Origin: Microbacterium sp.
GTDB lineage: Bacteria; Actinomycetota; Actinomycetes; Actinomycetales; Microbacteriaceae
Direction: 5' to 3'
DNA length: 5,865 bases
Assembly: GCA_003476465.1 (NCBI GenBank)
Contig: DMUE01000187.1
Coordinates: 1 to 5,865, forward strand
Position numbers and translations under genes: made by a program. This document shows, in pieces, positions 1 to 5,340 of the stretch. Each line of letters starts with the position of its first letter. The stretch's first letter is position 1. The notes beneath the pieces are model-generated. The model saw nothing but the letters and a program-made list of their open reading frames with translations, did not search any database and was not told the origin of the DNA.

Positions 1-708
1 GATCGGGATGCGGACATTGTCGAATTCGGGGCTGCCCGCGAGCAGGAGCGACACGTCGCTGTCCTCCTCCAGCCCGTCCACGACGGCGACCGTTGCGCGC
101 GGGGCCATGTCCATCGTGCAGACCTGATCGGCGGGCGGCGTCTCGAAGGTGACGGTGACCTCAGCCGGCCCGGATGCCGTCACATCGGCGGTCACGGGCG
201 CACACGAGGAAGATCCCCACGTCAGCAGCACGAACTGGCCGTCGGTGTCGGTCCATCCGGCACTCGGCAGGTATTCGGTCATGCCGCCGGCGAGCCCGTC
301 GACGCTGTCGAGATCGGTGCTGCCGGAGTATCCGTCGCCGGTCACCGTGATCACGAGGTCGTCGGCCGGGTCCACGCTCTCCGGCACCTCGACCAGTGTG
401 ACGCGGGGCACGAGGTCACGGGTGCACGGGGTGTCGGCATCCGGCTCGACGAGTGTGACCGCGAGGGACCCGTCAGCCTGCAGCGTCGCCTCGTCGGCGG
501 CGGGAATGCACGTCGAGCTGCCCGTGGTGACCAGGCCGATGATGCGGCCGTCGTCCAGCCACGCCGCATCGATCTCGACCTCGGTGCTGTCGCCCGTGGT
601 CGGGGTGGACGAGGGCGCCGAGGCGGGGTTGCTCGCGCAGCCGGCGAGCGCGCCGCCTGCCAGCAGCAGGGCGACGGGGAGGGCGAGGAGGCGGCGTGCG
701 AGGGTCAT
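1..708 (-). CDS. Secreted lipoprotein with two tandem cysteine-paired units (3' end outside window)
   Basis: The first 236 codons from ATG at 706-708 are open to the window edge, with no stop. The N-terminus is a typical lipoprotein signal: Arg5-Arg6, a hydrophobic stretch of residues 7-22, and the lipobox Leu-Ala-Gly-Cys with the lipidated Cys24. A Ser/Thr/Pro/Ala linker follows (about 25-42). The mature part is therefore expected on the outer face of the membrane. Two units follow at an offset of exactly 102 residues: Trp50/Trp152, Gly-Ser-Ser-x-Cys ending at Cys67/Cys169, Pro69/Pro171, and Cys-Thr-x-Asp-x-x-Pro-Arg-x-Thr starting at Cys95/Cys197. The 28-residue Cys-Cys spacing is the same in both units, so each probably holds one disulfide. 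I do not recognise the family and assign no function. There is no strong Shine-Dalgarno, so the start may be leaderless. The gene is divergent from the membrane glycosyltransferase. Confidence 0.85.
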   Translation of the reverse strand, partial: MTLARRLLALPVALLLAGGALAGCASNPASAPSSTPTTGDSTEVEIDAAWLDDGRIIGLVTTGSSTCIPAADEATLQADGSLAVTLVEPDADTPCTRDLVPRVTLVEVPESVDPADDLVITVTGDGYSGSTDLDSVDGLAGGMTEYLPSAGWTDTDGQFVLLTWGSSSCAPVTADVTASGPAEVTVTFETPPADQVCTMDMAPRATVAVVDGLEEDSDVSLLLAGSPEFDNVRIPI

Positions 709-714
709 GCCCCG

Positions 715-720
715 ATCCTG
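715..720 (-). promoter_or_regulatory. Possible -10 element for a leaderless lipoprotein transcript
   Basis: Read on the minus strand this is CAGGAT, close to the actinobacterial -10 pattern TANNNT except at the first base. Six bases separate it from the ATG at 708, so transcription would start at or next to the start codon. I see no convincing -35. The GGA inside it could instead act as a weak ribosome-binding site about 9 bases from the ATG, so this is a tentative call. Confidence 0.3.
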
Positions 721-752
721 GCGCACGGCGGCTGAGGTTCGCCCGGCAAATC

Positions 753-771
753 GGTCACGGAGAGGTCACGG
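753..771. repeat. Two direct GGTCACGG repeats, 11 bp apart (candidate regulator site)
   Basis: The octamer GGTCACGG occurs at 753-760 and again at 764-771, so the copies are phased by 11 bp, about one helical turn. Tandem 11-bp direct repeats are the usual binding layout of OmpR/PhoB-type winged-helix response regulators. The Streptomyces PHO box is built from 11-nt units whose core resembles G(G/T)TCA, and both copies here carry GGTCA. The site lies 45-63 bp upstream of the lipoprotein start and 79-97 bp upstream of the GTG at 850, so it could serve either gene. The repeat is seen directly; the regulator is inferred. Confidence 0.4.
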
Positions 772-790
772 CTGCGGGCGCTCGAGCGAC

Positions 791-804
791 CCCCGACATC
801 GGGG
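791..804. repeat. Inverted repeat CCCCGA-CA-TCGGGG in the divergent promoter region
   Basis: Six-base arms at 791-796 and 799-804 are perfectly complementary around a 2-base spacer. With so short a spacer it is more likely a dimeric protein-binding site than an RNA hairpin. It lies between the direct repeats at 753-771 and the inverted repeat at 808-820, upstream of the promoter at 837. GC-rich palindromes arise by chance fairly often in such DNA, so its significance is uncertain. Confidence 0.3.
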
Positions 805-807
805 TGA

Positions 808-820
808 GGCGAGCTTCGCC
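808..820. promoter_or_regulatory. Inverted repeat GGCGA-GCT-TCGCC overlapping the -35 position (candidate operator)
   Basis: Five-base arms at 808-812 and 816-820 are perfect complements around GCT. Counting a normal 17-bp spacer back from the -10 at 837-842 puts the -35 hexamer at 814-819, inside this repeat. A protein bound here would compete with RNA polymerase, which is the usual place for a repressor operator. The -35 itself matches the consensus poorly, so the promoter might alternatively need an activator bound upstream. The repeat is certain; its role is inferred. Confidence 0.35.
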
Positions 821-836
821 GGCGGGTGGCGGCCCC

Positions 837-842
837 TAGCAT
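837..842 (+). promoter_or_regulatory. -10 element TAGCAT of a leaderless promoter for the membrane glycosyltransferase
   Basis: TAGCAT fits the TANNNT -10 pattern of housekeeping actinobacterial promoters. Seven bases separate it from GTG at 850, so transcription is expected to begin at that codon, giving a leaderless mRNA. This decides the start. An in-frame GTG at 826 would lie upstream of the transcript, and neither GTG has a Shine-Dalgarno. The same TAGCAT sits six bases from the ATG of the gene starting at 5327. Confidence 0.55.
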
Positions 843-849
843 TGACCCC

Positions 850-2418
850 GTGACGTCGCTGAGGGCGAAACCGGCGGGTTCGATGACGTACGACGATGCC
901 GCGCTGACACGCGTGCTCGGCGTGATCGTACCGCCGGTCACCGCGCTGGTTCTGGGCATCAGCCGCAGTCTCCACGTCCCGCTGTGGCGCGACGAGTACG
1001 CGACAGCTATGCACGCCGAGCTGTCTCCACCGGATCTCGCGCGGTCGATCTCCGGCGGTGACGCGGTCCAGGCTCCGTACTACCTGCTCATTCACCTGCT
1101 GTCGCCGGTCATCGGGCTCGATACCGGGATGCGCGTCCCCTCCCTCCTGGCTTTCGCCGCCACCGCCGCCATCGTGTCCGCCCTCGGAATGCGATGGTGG
1201 GGCGCGGCGCCGGGCGCCGCTGCGGGCCTCTTCTTCAGCCTCGACGGAGCAGCCGTCACTGCCGGCGCGACGGCACGGCCCTACGCGCTGATGGTGATGT
1301 TCGTCGCCCTCGCGATCTTCGCGGCCGACAGCGCCGATCGACGCAGTCGGTGGAAGTGGGCGGTCTACAGTGCAGCTGCCGTGCTCGCGGTGGCGATGCA
1401 CCTGATGAGCATCGTCGCCCTGCTGTGCATCGGGCTGCTCGCGCTCGCGCGGCGCCGAGCATCGCTCATGCGCTGGATCACCTGGACCGTGCCGGCGCTC
1501 GCAGTCGGCATTGCCCTCGCCCTGATCGGCGGGAGCCAGCAGGATCAGATCGCATGGCTCCCCTCGCCTGATGTCCGCTCAGGTGTCTCTGCGCTCGCGC
1601 AGGTCGCGGGGGTGTCCGTCTACCGTGCAGTCGTCTGGGACGCGCTCGGTCTGATCGTCCTCGTCGCAGCGGCTGCGGCGACTTCGGTGACGATCGGCCG
1701 GGCGGCGGGGGCGAAAGCGCCACGACTTCGACCCGTGCTGTTCGCCTCCGCGCTCGTGTTCGCGGCGCCGGCCGCCCTGTTCGTGCTGTCCTGGATCGCG
1801 ACGCCCGTGTACACCGCGCGGTACCTATCGTGGGTATCGCTCGGTGCGGCCCTGATCGTCAGCGGCGCGGTCTTCGCGGCGACCGCTCGCGACCGCATCC
1901 CGTCCGCCATCGCGGGAATTTGTGCTGGGGTGCTGCTCGCCGGAGCCGCGTTGGTGGCGTTGCAGCAGTTCGCAGCGCCGCCCGGGCTCTACGACGACAT
2001 GCCGTCGCTCGTCGGCGAACTAGACGAAGATGTCCAGGTCGGCGACATCCTCGCGGTCATCCAGAGGAACCCGCACTCCGCAGTCGCATACGCCGTCGCC
2101 CAGACGACAGAGGACCACGCGTGGGCCGCAGACGTCGTGGACCGGCTGCCGCAGTCCGCTCAGCCGACGGTGGAGTTGCGTTCGATCACCGGAACGGGCC
2201 CGCTCGAGTTGGAGGGTCTCTCTCTGGCGCGTCCGGCGGAACGTGAGGCGACGGTGTGGATCATCAGTCTCGACTCCCCGTCGCAGGTGGACATCGCGCA
2301 GATCGGCGAGGCGCTGATGTGCACCGTGCACGCGTCGGGCGCGGATCCGACGTTCTTCGGCGGCATACGGCTCTACCACGTGGGATGCGGCCGAGACCGC
2401 CTCAAGACCTCGCCATAG
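850..2418 (+). CDS. GT-C-type polytopic membrane glycosyltransferase (GT39/PMT-like)
   Basis: The protein has 522 residues from GTG at 850. In-frame starts at 826 (GTG) and 883 (ATG) are possible but fit the promoter less well. The N-terminal part has GT-C hallmarks: a first membrane segment (about 21-40), then Trp46-Arg-Asp48-Glu49 in the first outer loop, the acidic motif expected to act as catalytic base or metal ligand. Pro-Tyr-Tyr at 76-78, Arg95-Val-Pro-Ser, Ala-Arg-Pro-Tyr-Ala-Leu at 142-147 and Pro-x-Tyr-x-x-Arg-Tyr at 319-325 are familiar from actinobacterial GT39-like proteins. I count about 10-11 hydrophobic segments up to residue 371, followed by a soluble tail of about 150 residues. 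Such enzymes take a sugar from a polyprenyl-phosphate donor and add it to a surface acceptor; the sugar and acceptor cannot be told. The gene converges on the GT4 gene and overlaps its end by 46 bp. Confidence 0.8.
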   Translation: MTSLRAKPAGSMTYDDAALTRVLGVIVPPVTALVLGISRSLHVPLWRDEYATAMHAELSPPDLARSISGGDAVQAPYYLLIHLLSPVIGLDTGMRVPSLLAFAATAAIVSALGMRWWGAAPGAAAGLFFSLDGAAVTAGATARPYALMVMFVALAIFAADSADRRSRWKWAVYSAAAVLAVAMHLMSIVALLCIGLLALARRRASLMRWITWTVPALAVGIALALIGGSQQDQIAWLPSPDVRSGVSALAQVAGVSVYRAVVWDALGLIVLVAAAAATSVTIGRAAGAKAPRLRPVLFASALVFAAPAALFVLSWIATPVYTARYLSWVSLGAALIVSGAVFAATARDRIPSAIAGICAGVLLAGAALVALQQFAAPPGLYDDMPSLVGELDEDVQVGDILAVIQRNPHSAVAYAVAQTTEDHAWAADVVDRLPQSAQPTVELRSITGTGPLELEGLSLARPAEREATVWIISLDSPSQVDIAQIGEALMCTVHASGADPTFFGGIRLYHVGCGRDRLKTSP

Positions 2419-3584
2419 AATTCGGCGTGCGCGCGCATGACCTCGTCATCGGTGAGGAGGCCCGGTGTGCGGCTCGCGGCGACCGCTATGCCGGTGCGCA
2501 GAGGGGCGTCTCCCGCGAGCATGACCAGCGCGTCGCGCAACGCATCCACGTCGCGGGGAGCCACACGGATGCCGTTCCGGCCGTGCTCGATCCACTCGAC
2601 CGGCCCGCCCTCGTCGGCGACGATGCTCGGCACGCCCGCCGCCAGATACTGCAGGACGTTCTGCCCGAGTGGCTCCGGCCTCAGCGAGGCCTGCACGGCG
2701 ATGTCCCACCCGCGGAGCACCGTTGCGACATCGTCGACGTGACCCAGGAATTCGACCCGATCTGCGATTCCCCGTTCAGCGGCTCGAACGCGAAGGTCAT
2801 CCGCGAACGCGTCGTGACCGAACGGCGCGCCGCCGGCGAACTCGAGCCGTTCGTCGCCGTCCGCGAAGGCCTCGGCGAAAGCGTCGAGCAGCTGCAGCTG
2901 GCCCTTCCAGGGATCGATCCGCGCGAGCATTCCTATCCGCAGGGGTCTGTCGGGCCGGTCCGGACGGGGACCCGGCGTGGCGCGCCGAAGACCGGAAGCG
3001 CTCGCGATCACGGCGGTGGTGGCATCCGGTCGCAAGAACGACCGCGCCGACGCCAGGGTGGCCTGCGAGTTCGCGACCACGCCGTCGGCGCGGGGCAGCG
3101 CAATGCGCGACATCATCGCGAAGCCGACGCGGCCGAGCGAGGCGGCGTCGACGAAGTCGCGCAGATGGATGACCAACGGGACACGTGAAGACCGCGCGGC
3201 GAGCGCTCCATACGCGGCAGCCCGCGCGGTGTTCGCATCGACGAGGTCCGCGGTGCGGAACCCGCGGTCCAGACGCGTTGCCACCGTCTGAACCGCCAGA
3301 CGAGCCGCCGCTCCGGCGAGCGATGCCCAGGTCCCCGTGCTCACGCCCGGATGCTGCACGATGCCACCCACCCGGATCGGCACGCGTCCCTCCACCGGAG
3401 TGAAGACGCCGCCTCGGCTGTTCGGGGGAAGCAGCAGGAGCGGCTGCCAGTCGGCTTCTGCCGCGAGCATGCGCATGAGAGCGAACTCTGCGCCGCCGGG
3501 GTCGGATGTGTGGTCGAGGTGGACGATGCGCGGGGAGTTCGCCGATCTCCTTCCGCTCCGCTCGTGCTCCGACGACCGGGTCAC
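2373..3584 (-). CDS. GT4-family (GT-B fold) glycosyltransferase
   Basis: A 403-residue soluble retaining glycosyltransferase that probably moves a sugar from a nucleotide-sugar donor to a lipid-linked surface glycan on the cytoplasmic side. The N-terminal domain has the glycine-rich loop Pro29-Gly-Gly-Ala-Glu33 typical of GT4. The C-terminal donor domain opens with Arg-Ile-Gly-Met-Leu-Ala-Arg at 216-222 and Lys227-Gly228, and carries the Glu304-Pro-Leu-Gly motif, Ala-Ala-Gly-Val-Pro at 315-319 and Gly-Gly-Pro-Val-Glu at 326-330. The second glutamate of the usual E-x7-E motif is Gln312 here. The GTG start overlaps the phosphatase stop as GTGA (3581-3584), implying translational coupling, with a GGAG about 11 bases upstream inside the phosphatase gene. 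The length is normal for the family. Donor and acceptor are unknown; family membership is secure. Confidence 0.9.
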   Translation of the reverse strand: MTRSSEHERSGRRSANSPRIVHLDHTSDPGGAEFALMRMLAAEADWQPLLLLPPNSRGGVFTPVEGRVPIRVGGIVQHPGVSTGTWASLAGAAARLAVQTVATRLDRGFRTADLVDANTARAAAYGALAARSSRVPLVIHLRDFVDAASLGRVGFAMMSRIALPRADGVVANSQATLASARSFLRPDATTAVIASASGLRRATPGPRPDRPDRPLRIGMLARIDPWKGQLQLLDAFAEAFADGDERLEFAGGAPFGHDAFADDLRVRAAERGIADRVEFLGHVDDVATVLRGWDIAVQASLRPEPLGQNVLQYLAAGVPSIVADEGGPVEWIEHGRNGIRVAPRDVDALRDALVMLAGDAPLRTGIAVAASRTPGLLTDDEVMRAHAEFYGEVLRRSRPHPTW

Positions 3585-4246
3585 CGGAACCGGGACTCCG
3601 AATCGGCGAGCGCGGCGAGCAGGGCGGACTCGTCGTTCGCGGCAGCGAGGTAGGACTGCACGTCAGGACGAGGCATCGCCAGCAGGATTGCGGCGAGCCG
3701 CGCGAGCGGTACGACCTCTTCGCGCGTCATCTGCGCGTAGGCGACCAGATCGCGTCCCTGCGGATCGATCACATCGTCGCTGTCCGTGCCGGTGGGATGG
3801 ACGCGGTGGTCCGCCATCATCGCCACGGTGCTGATGAGATCGCGCACCACGCGGGGCTGCGTACCCGGATCCATGCCCGACGCGATGCGGCCGGCTTCGC
3901 GCATGGTGAACGTCATCCGCAGCGCCGAGGGGACTCGTGAGAGCACCTCGTCGCGCTGTAGGCGGCTGGCGGCCAGAACAAGGTCCGACCCCTCAATCAG
4001 CTCATCCGTGATCTGCGTCGCGACATGGGCGGAACCGTCCGCGCCGAGCGACTCGGCGACAGCATGCACCTTCGAGCTCATGGGTGCGCCGACGTCTGCG
4101 GCGAAGCCCGCGCTGCGGACCCGCACTCGACCCGCGAGCGGTTGAGGAAGGTACCAGCCGACCCAGGTCTTCAGGAGCGCCGCCGCCAGCGGCGACCGGT
4201 GGATGTTGCCGGCGCACACGGTGAGGATCGAAAAATCGTCCGCCAC
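3581..4246 (-). CDS. Low-molecular-weight protein tyrosine phosphatase (Wzb/Ptp-like)
   Basis: A 221-residue cytoplasmic phosphatase that should remove phosphate from tyrosine, often on kinases controlling capsule or exopolysaccharide assembly. The catalytic P-loop is at the N-terminus as in all LMW-PTPs: Val10-Cys11-Ala-Gly-Asn-Ile-His16-Arg17-Ser-Pro, giving Cys11 as nucleophile in CX5R. The general acid is probably Asp161 in Val-Ile-Asp-Pro. Two features are unusual. His16 stands where classic LMW-PTPs have a second cysteine, and the protein is about 60 residues longer than the usual 150-160. GTG at 4244-4246 is chosen because the P-loop follows at residue 11, as is normal, and because GAGGGGG (4251-4257) lies 4 bases upstream. 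The reading frame stays open upstream to 4594, but that part lies antisense to the neighbouring gene. It overlaps the GT4 gene by 4 bp and forms an operon with it. Confidence 0.9.
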   Translation of the reverse strand: MADDFSILTVCAGNIHRSPLAAALLKTWVGWYLPQPLAGRVRVRSAGFAADVGAPMSSKVHAVAESLGADGSAHVATQITDELIEGSDLVLAASRLQRDEVLSRVPSALRMTFTMREAGRIASGMDPGTQPRVVRDLISTVAMMADHRVHPTGTDSDDVIDPQGRDLVAYAQMTREEVVPLARLAAILLAMPRPDVQSYLAAANDESALLAALADSESRFR

Positions 4247-4255
4247 CCCGCCCCC

Positions 4256-4267
4256 TCGATTTATCGA
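4256..4267. repeat. AT-rich inverted repeat TCGAT-TT-ATCGA before the phosphatase gene
   Basis: Five-base arms at 4256-4260 and 4263-4267 are perfect complements around TT. The repeat lies 10-21 bases upstream of the phosphatase GTG and abuts its GAGGGGG ribosome-binding site. It stands out as AT-rich in very GC-rich DNA. It could be an operator or could affect ribosome access; neither is shown by the sequence alone. Confidence 0.35.
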
Positions 4268-4306
4268 TCCCGTCGCCCGCCCCCGGGCCGCGACGCGGTC
4301 TCTTGG

Positions 4307-4312
4307 AGTGTA
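4307..4312 (-). promoter_or_regulatory. Possible -10 element TACACT for the phosphatase-GT4 operon
   Basis: On the minus strand this reads TACACT, a good match to TANNNT. Transcription would start near 4300 and give a leader of about 54 bases carrying the ribosome-binding site. No clear -35 is seen 16-18 bp upstream, where the sequence is the end of the MauE-thioredoxin gene. Without this promoter the operon would depend on read-through from that gene across the 82-bp gap. Confidence 0.35.
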
Positions 4313-4313
4313 G

Positions 4314-4327
4314 CCCGGTGGACCGGG
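4314..4327 (-). other. Short hairpin-forming inverted repeat just after the MauE-thioredoxin stop
   Basis: CCCGGT (4314-4319) and ACCGGG (4322-4327) are perfect complements, and in RNA would fold as a 5-bp GC stem with a 4-base loop. It begins one base after the stop codon of the upstream gene. No T-run follows on the minus strand, so it does not qualify as a classic intrinsic terminator. It may weaken read-through or be incidental. Confidence 0.3.
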
Positions 4328-4328
4328 G

Positions 4329-5327
4329 TCAGCCCGCGGCGATCTGCTCGTCCAAAGCGGCGCGGATGTCGGCGACGAAGTCGCGGATCGCTTCATGACC
4401 CGACTCCGGACCGCCCGCGAGCATCCCATCCGCACCGAGCAGGAGGGCGGTCGGTGAGTACCAGTCCGCAATGGAGCCGCTGACGTAGTTGTGGGGATCG
4501 TGGAGGGTCTGGGGCTCGGCAGTGTCGGCGAGTTTGCTTTCTTCGGGACTGCGGGTGACGAGAAGCCGGATGTCGATCTCCGGAAGCAGCTCACGCCAAT
4601 CGGGGGCGCTCTCGATCACCGGCGTACACACCCCGCACGTCTCCGAGACCGCCAAGAGCAGCAGCGGGCGACCCCAGGTGAGCTTGCGCAGATTGACGGT
4701 CTGGCCGTCGGCGAGCATCACGGGTACCGCTGGGGTCCGCACACGGACGTACTCGGCGTCCTCCGATGCCCCCACCGTGGAACCTGCAGAGGCAACGGGA
4801 GTCTCGGCCGGGGTCGGCTCTGGCCAGGCGATCAGCACCGCGGTGACCACCCCAATCGCGATACCCCCGATCCAGGCCCATGCGGTGGCGTCGGCGGCGG
4901 CGACCGCCCCCCCCAGCAGAGGGTTGGTCCAGATCACCGCTGCCGTGCCCGCGGCGACCAGCGTCAGCCAGGCATTTCGGACGATGGTCAGCCGGGTGAT
5001 CGGCCGTCGGGCACCGAAACACGCGCACGACGCCTCCTGCGGGCGGCGATAGGCCGCCGACGCAAGCCACAGATATGAGGCCATGAGGGCGAGCCCGACC
5101 AGAGCCGCCAGCAGCCCGAGCACACCGCCCAAGAGGGCGAAGGCCAGCCCAAGGGCCAGTTCCGCCCAGGGGTGCAGCGCGACGAGCCAGCGCTGGCGAA
5201 GCATGCGCGGCACACCCAACTCCGACCAGCCGGCGAGGTCGTCAGGCTGGCGGAGCTTCGCGACCCCACTCGCGATCATCACGGCTGCGAGCACCAGAGG
5301 AAGGGTCATCGACAGCGCGGTGGGCAT
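4329..5327 (-). CDS. MauE/DoxX-type redox membrane protein fused to a thioredoxin-like domain
   Basis: The 332-residue protein has two parts. Residues 1-168 hold about five hydrophobic segments (roughly 8-24, 56-76, 78-94, 117-133, 150-168). They include Gly-x-x-Lys-Leu (21-25), common in DoxX/MauE proteins, and the MauE signature Cys101-Ala-Cys103-Phe-Gly. After a Pro/Thr/Ala/Ser linker (about 169-190), residues 200-330 look like a thioredoxin fold with Cys231-Gly-Val-Cys234 and a likely cis-proline at Pro292 (Ser-Pro-Thr-Ala). MauE was first defined in methylamine dehydrogenase maturation, and relatives pass electrons to partner thioredoxins. Having both in one chain suggests an intramolecular relay. 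The target is unknown. I chose ATG 5325-5327 because a TAGCAT -10 lies six bases upstream; the alternative is Met7 at 5309. It is 82 bp upstream of the phosphatase gene and directly downstream of an IS end. Confidence 0.85.
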   Translation of the reverse strand: MPTALSMTLPLVLAAVMIASGVAKLRQPDDLAGWSELGVPRMLRQRWLVALHPWAELALGLAFALLGGVLGLLAALVGLALMASYLWLASAAYRRPQEASCACFGARRPITRLTIVRNAWLTLVAAGTAAVIWTNPLLGGAVAAADATAWAWIGGIAIGVVTAVLIAWPEPTPAETPVASAGSTVGASEDAEYVRVRTPAVPVMLADGQTVNLRKLTWGRPLLLLAVSETCGVCTPVIESAPDWRELLPEIDIRLLVTRSPEESKLADTAEPQTLHDPHNYVSGSIADWYSPTALLLGADGMLAGGPESGHEAIRDFVADIRAALDEQIAAG

Positions 5328-5333
5328 GCTCCG

Positions 5334-5339
5334 ATGCTA
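5334..5339 (-). promoter_or_regulatory. -10 element TAGCAT of a leaderless promoter for the MauE-thioredoxin gene
   Basis: On the minus strand TAGCAT is followed by six bases and then ATG, so transcription should begin at the start codon. A -35 at the normal distance would fall at about 5357-5363, where the minus strand reads TGAACC, a poor match. That position coincides with the stop codon of the transposase, so the -35 region is inside or at the edge of the IS element. The present promoter may therefore be a hybrid made on insertion. Confidence 0.45.
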
Positions 5340-5340
5340 G

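Noticed and set aside
149..853. Long plus-strand open frame opposite the lipoprotein
   Set aside because: It lies antisense to a gene with a clear signal peptide and lipobox. Its product is a low-complexity Ser/Arg/Pro sequence with no recognisable domain, as expected of shadow frames in GC-rich DNA.
766..1401. Minus-strand open frame across the promoter region and the start of the membrane glycosyltransferase
   Set aside because: The product is Arg/His/Gly-rich without motifs, and the opposite strand encodes a clear polytopic membrane protein.
2377..2401. Possible bidirectional terminator in the convergent overlap (CCACGTGG palindrome and GCGG/CCGC arms)
   Set aside because: The stems are only about 4 bp and no T-run follows on either strand.
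2256..3188. 310-codon plus-strand open frame opposite the GT4 gene
   Set aside because: The GT4 frame on the other strand has family motifs along its whole length. This frame has none and overlaps two real genes.
4247..4594. N-terminal extension of the phosphatase frame by 116 codons
   Set aside because: It would overlap the C-terminus of the MauE-thioredoxin gene in another frame, is Ser/Arg/Pro-rich, and would place the catalytic Cys far from the N-terminus, unlike LMW-PTPs. The GTG at 4246 has a good ribosome-binding site.
4491..5078. Plus-strand open frame opposite the MauE-thioredoxin gene
   Set aside because: The product is a His/Arg/Gly-rich low-complexity sequence, while the minus strand encodes a protein with membrane segments and two cysteine motifs.
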